From Paenibacillus sp. FSL R5-0345 (GTDB lineage: Bacteria > Bacillota > Bacilli > Paenibacillales > Paenibacillaceae): a stretch of 64,000 nucleotides of DNA. The stretch lies in assembly GCF_000758585.1 (NCBI RefSeq), contig NZ_CP009281.1:1364001-1428000 (forward strand), read 5' to 3'. The translations under genes and the position numbers were made by a program. Under the pieces are notes generated by a model, which had not been told where the DNA came from, searched no databases, and saw only the letters and a list, made by a program, of their open reading frames with translations. Below, piece after piece: positions 61,780 to 64,000 of the stretch; position 1 is the first letter of the stretch; each line of letters starts with the position of its first letter.

Positions 61780-62886
61780 TTAGTCTGCGAAGCTGTACGT
61801 TGGATCCGTCAGATTCATTCTTTCTTTAATACCTGCGGTGGCATAGATTTTGTTGTCGTCGGTAATAAAGAAAGCTTCCACATCTTCAGGTAAAGATTCA
61901 AGATATTTCATACCCTCTTCAATTCCCATCAAGAATACCCCCGTTGATAAGGCATCTGCGTCTGTTGCATTCGGGCTCATAATGGTAAGGCTTTTGAGAC
62001 CGTTCTGAGAAGGATATCCTGTACGTGGATCAAGGATATGATGGTAACGAACATTGTCCTGCATAAAATACCGTTCGTAAACACCAGAAGCATCGATGAC
62101 CTCATCTGAGATTTTAATGGTTCCTAGCTGTGTGCCGCGGCTTTGATCCGGATCCTGCAATCCGATATTCCATTCCGTTCCGTTTGGCTTCTTACCGAGA
62201 GCAATAATACTGCTGCCTCCGAGGTTAATCATAGCGCTATTCAGACCTTGCTCTTTCAAATAATCAGCGATACGGTCAGCAGCATAACCTTTACCAATGC
62301 CGCCCAGATCTAGCACCATATTTTCCTTCATCAGCTTTACAGTTTTCGCAGCTTCATCAATTTCAACGTCCTTGTAATTGGTTAGGCTCTTCGCTTTATC
62401 AATTTCAGCTTGGGGAGGGACTTTATCTCCACCGCTACCGATATTCCAAAGATCGATTAACGGACCGATTGTAGGATCAAATAGCCCGTCCATTTCCTTT
62501 GCGTATTGTATGGATTGTTTAATTACATCCAGGGTCTCGTCAGAAACAACAACCGCTTCTTTTCCTGCTGCCTGATTGATTGCGTAAGTCTCTCCACCTT
62601 CTTTGGTGCGGCTAAGCTCCATATCCATTCGCTCCAGCATCTGCTGGATATCATCCATATTTTTCTGTTCTACTGTAGCACCGAACACTTTGATATTCAC
62701 AACAGTGTCATAAATATAAAAAGTTTGTGAGAGAGACTTTTCCTCTCCTTTTCCGGATGTTGTTGCGCTACCCGTAGTTCCCGCTGTTTTATCGTCTTTA
62801 TCCTTAGTAATTAGCCAAGCACCGACAGCTATGACGACGATGACAATTACAACGAGGATCAGCGTCGTTTTTTTGTTCTTGAACAT
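61780..62886 (-). CDS. apbE: FAD:protein FMN transferase (ApbE family)
   Basis: 368 residues: an N-terminal membrane anchor (about 8-26), a Thr/Gly linker, then the ApbE domain with FDPTIGPLIDLWNIG, LDLGGIGKGYAADRI, DASGVYERYF, HHILDPRTGYPSQNG and the metal-binding TDADALSTGVFLMG. It attaches FMN to a Thr of extracytoplasmic flavoproteins. No flavinylated partner gene is visible in the window. No lipobox Cys is seen, so it is a membrane-anchored rather than lipidated form. Confidence 0.93.
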   Translation of the reverse strand: MFKNKKTTLILVVIVIVVIAVGAWLITKDKDDKTAGTTGSATTSGKGEEKSLSQTFYIYDTVVNIKVFGATVEQKNMDDIQQMLERMDMELSRTKEGGETYAINQAAGKEAVVVSDETLDVIKQSIQYAKEMDGLFDPTIGPLIDLWNIGSGGDKVPPQAEIDKAKSLTNYKDVEIDEAAKTVKLMKENMVLDLGGIGKGYAADRIADYLKEQGLNSAMINLGGSSIIALGKKPNGTEWNIGLQDPDQSRGTQLGTIKISDEVIDASGVYERYFMQDNVRYHHILDPRTGYPSQNGLKSLTIMSPNATDADALSTGVFLMGIEEGMKYLESLPEDVEAFFITDDNKIYATAGIKERMNLTDPTYSFAD

Positions 62887-63002
62887 ATTCCACCATCCAT
62901 AAAGTTAGTTTCTAAACCACATCATTACTTATAATACCCTAGATATCAGGTTGATGGAAATTAATTTCATGACAGATTAAGGGATAAATCGGTCACCATA
63001 GC

Positions 63003-63031
63003 AAAAAAAGCCCCGTATCCTGATTCGGAGC
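63003..63031 (-). terminator. Terminator of the glycosyltransferase gene
   Basis: On the minus strand GCTCCG/CGGGGC (one G-U pair) with a 10-base loop, then seven T residues. Confidence 0.75.
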
Positions 63032-63063
63032 AACGCAGAAGATTTAGAATAAAACAATGCTAA

Positions 63064-63996
63064 TTAATCAAGCATATATTCACTGTATTTATTCTTACGA
63101 GGATTTAATACGAAGAGGATGCCCTTGGCATATCCGCTAACGGCTTTGAAATTCCGCTTTAAGGTTGCTTTAGCCGTCAGACATGACAGTGTCCAGATCA
63201 AGGCAGCATAATTCATAAACGGAGCTTTACGCAAGTTGAGCAGATAGTAGTGATTAACGGCTGTAGCTTGTGCTACAATACCCGCCTTATCGCGAGAGCC
63301 TGGCGACTCATGATGGATGATTTTCATGGCGGGGTTAATCACAAGCTTGCCATAGCGGCTGGCCAAATGAGACAAATAAATATCTTCGGCTATGGAATAG
63401 CTTGTCATCCATGGATAGGGTTTAATATCAAGCAGTGCCGAGCGCTTGAAGGACATATTGCAGCCGTGAAAAAAATCCGTTTCAAATACATGCTTCTTCT
63501 CTCCCCAAAGGAATTGCGAGCCTGCAAACATACTTGCCGATAATCTGCCCGGTGATCCGGACATTTGTCCGGTTAGCATACCGAATATCCTGCTTGGCAT
63601 GCTACTATGTATGCCTTTGGCTACACCACCGACACCAACAATGGAATCATCGGCAGCATAAGTATCTAGCAGTCGTCGAATATATAAGGGGTCATCTAAT
63701 TCTGCATCGTCATCTAAGTGGAGTACAATTTCTGCATGAATAAGTCCTAGCGCTTCGTAACGGGAAAGCCAGAGGCCAGGCTTAGTTTTACGATGATAAT
63801 GCAGTTCAGCCTGCGGTAATTCAGTTAGTTTTTCACGATAATAGGCTAATCTGTCCTCAGGGATCTCACCGTCGTCCACAATCCATAGCTCGATGGAGAT
63901 ATCCTCAAGATTTGTCTGCTTGCCAATGGACTCTATACACACCGTAAGATCATTAATTCGGTTACGGGTAGGAATCACTATAGATAGATCATACAT
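63064..63996 (-). CDS. Family 2 glycosyltransferase (start at window edge)
   Basis: 310 residues, GT-A fold. It has LSIVIPTRNRINDL at the N-terminus, WIVDDGEIPED, the metal-binding HLDDDAELDD and a C-terminal amphipathic region (RKAPFMNYAALIWTLSCL) that may touch the membrane. Donor and acceptor are unknown. ATG 63996 gives a typical GT2 start, but only 4 bases of upstream sequence are visible, so neither its ribosome site nor a longer form can be judged. Confidence 0.85.
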   Translation of the reverse strand: MYDLSIVIPTRNRINDLTVCIESIGKQTNLEDISIELWIVDDGEIPEDRLAYYREKLTELPQAELHYHRKTKPGLWLSRYEALGLIHAEIVLHLDDDAELDDPLYIRRLLDTYAADDSIVGVGGVAKGIHSSMPSRIFGMLTGQMSGSPGRLSASMFAGSQFLWGEKKHVFETDFFHGCNMSFKRSALLDIKPYPWMTSYSIAEDIYLSHLASRYGKLVINPAMKIIHHESPGSRDKAGIVAQATAVNHYYLLNLRKAPFMNYAALIWTLSCLTAKATLKRNFKAVSGYAKGILFVLNPRKNKYSEYMLD

Positions 63997-64000
63997 ATCT

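Overview
The window looks like chromosomal DNA of a Paenibacillus-type Bacillota. Supporting signs are moderate GC, strong AGGAGG ribosome sites, frequent TTG and GTG starts, T-box and preQ1 leaders, a YclNOPQ-type siderophore importer, a YhdL-type sigma/anti-sigma pair and a receptor/peptide pair like the Alo systems of Paenibacillus polymyxa. Genes are dense and mostly in short operons closed by clear hairpin terminators. No rRNA, tRNA, CRISPR array or prophage was seen.

Layout. 1-8.2 kb: end of a transketolase gene, ppnP, a secreted M14 peptidase, a beta-hydroxyacid dehydrogenase, pgi, yigZ, a TetR regulator, yjbQ. 8.3-12.4 kb: sulfate importer cysTWA-sbp. 12.5-21.5 kb: housekeeping and accessory genes (MBL hydrolase, MFS and ABC exporters, acetyltransferase, HAD phosphatase, EamA transporter, YdjM-like protein, lipoate ligase) plus two structured intergenic repeats. 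21.7-33.5 kb: a corrinoid salvage and lower-ligand cluster (cobD, cbiZ, cbiB, cobC ... cobT, cobU, cobS). It is split by a cat gene with a leader-peptide attenuator, a P-loop kinase, and a MocR-regulator/D-Ala-D-Ala ligase/aminotransferase operon. 33.6-37 kb: a YnfA-like protein, a chemoreceptor and a preQ1-riboswitch-controlled queuosine-precursor transporter.

37.2-44.8 kb is the most unusual region. It is a nine-gene, tightly overlapping operon encoding an acyl-CoA ligase, a thiolase, a two-part MaoC dehydratase, an SDR ketoreductase and a FabK/nitronate-monooxygenase-like flavoprotein, together with two ATPases and the T subunit of an ECF transporter but no recognisable S subunit. The enzymes cover all steps of an acyl-CoA chain cycle, and the thiolase has Gly where its family has the second catalytic Cys.

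45-51 kb: alpha/beta hydrolase, an orphan T-box leader (probable Ile specifier) in front of a broken ORF and an acetyltransferase, Xaa-Pro peptidase, SDR, acetyltransferase, HxlR regulator and a YqkE-like protein. 51-56.3 kb: a Fur-box-controlled siderophore importer whose terminator hairpin has been split by a complete IS3-family element with a 4-bp target duplication. 56.3-64 kb: an ECF sigma/anti-sigma operon, a probable RRNPP-type receptor plus secreted signalling peptide, a phosphodiesterase, acetyltransferase, HAD hydrolase, an RCC1-repeat remnant, ApbE and a glycosyltransferase at the right edge.

All calls come from reading the sequence and recalled family knowledge. No database search was run.
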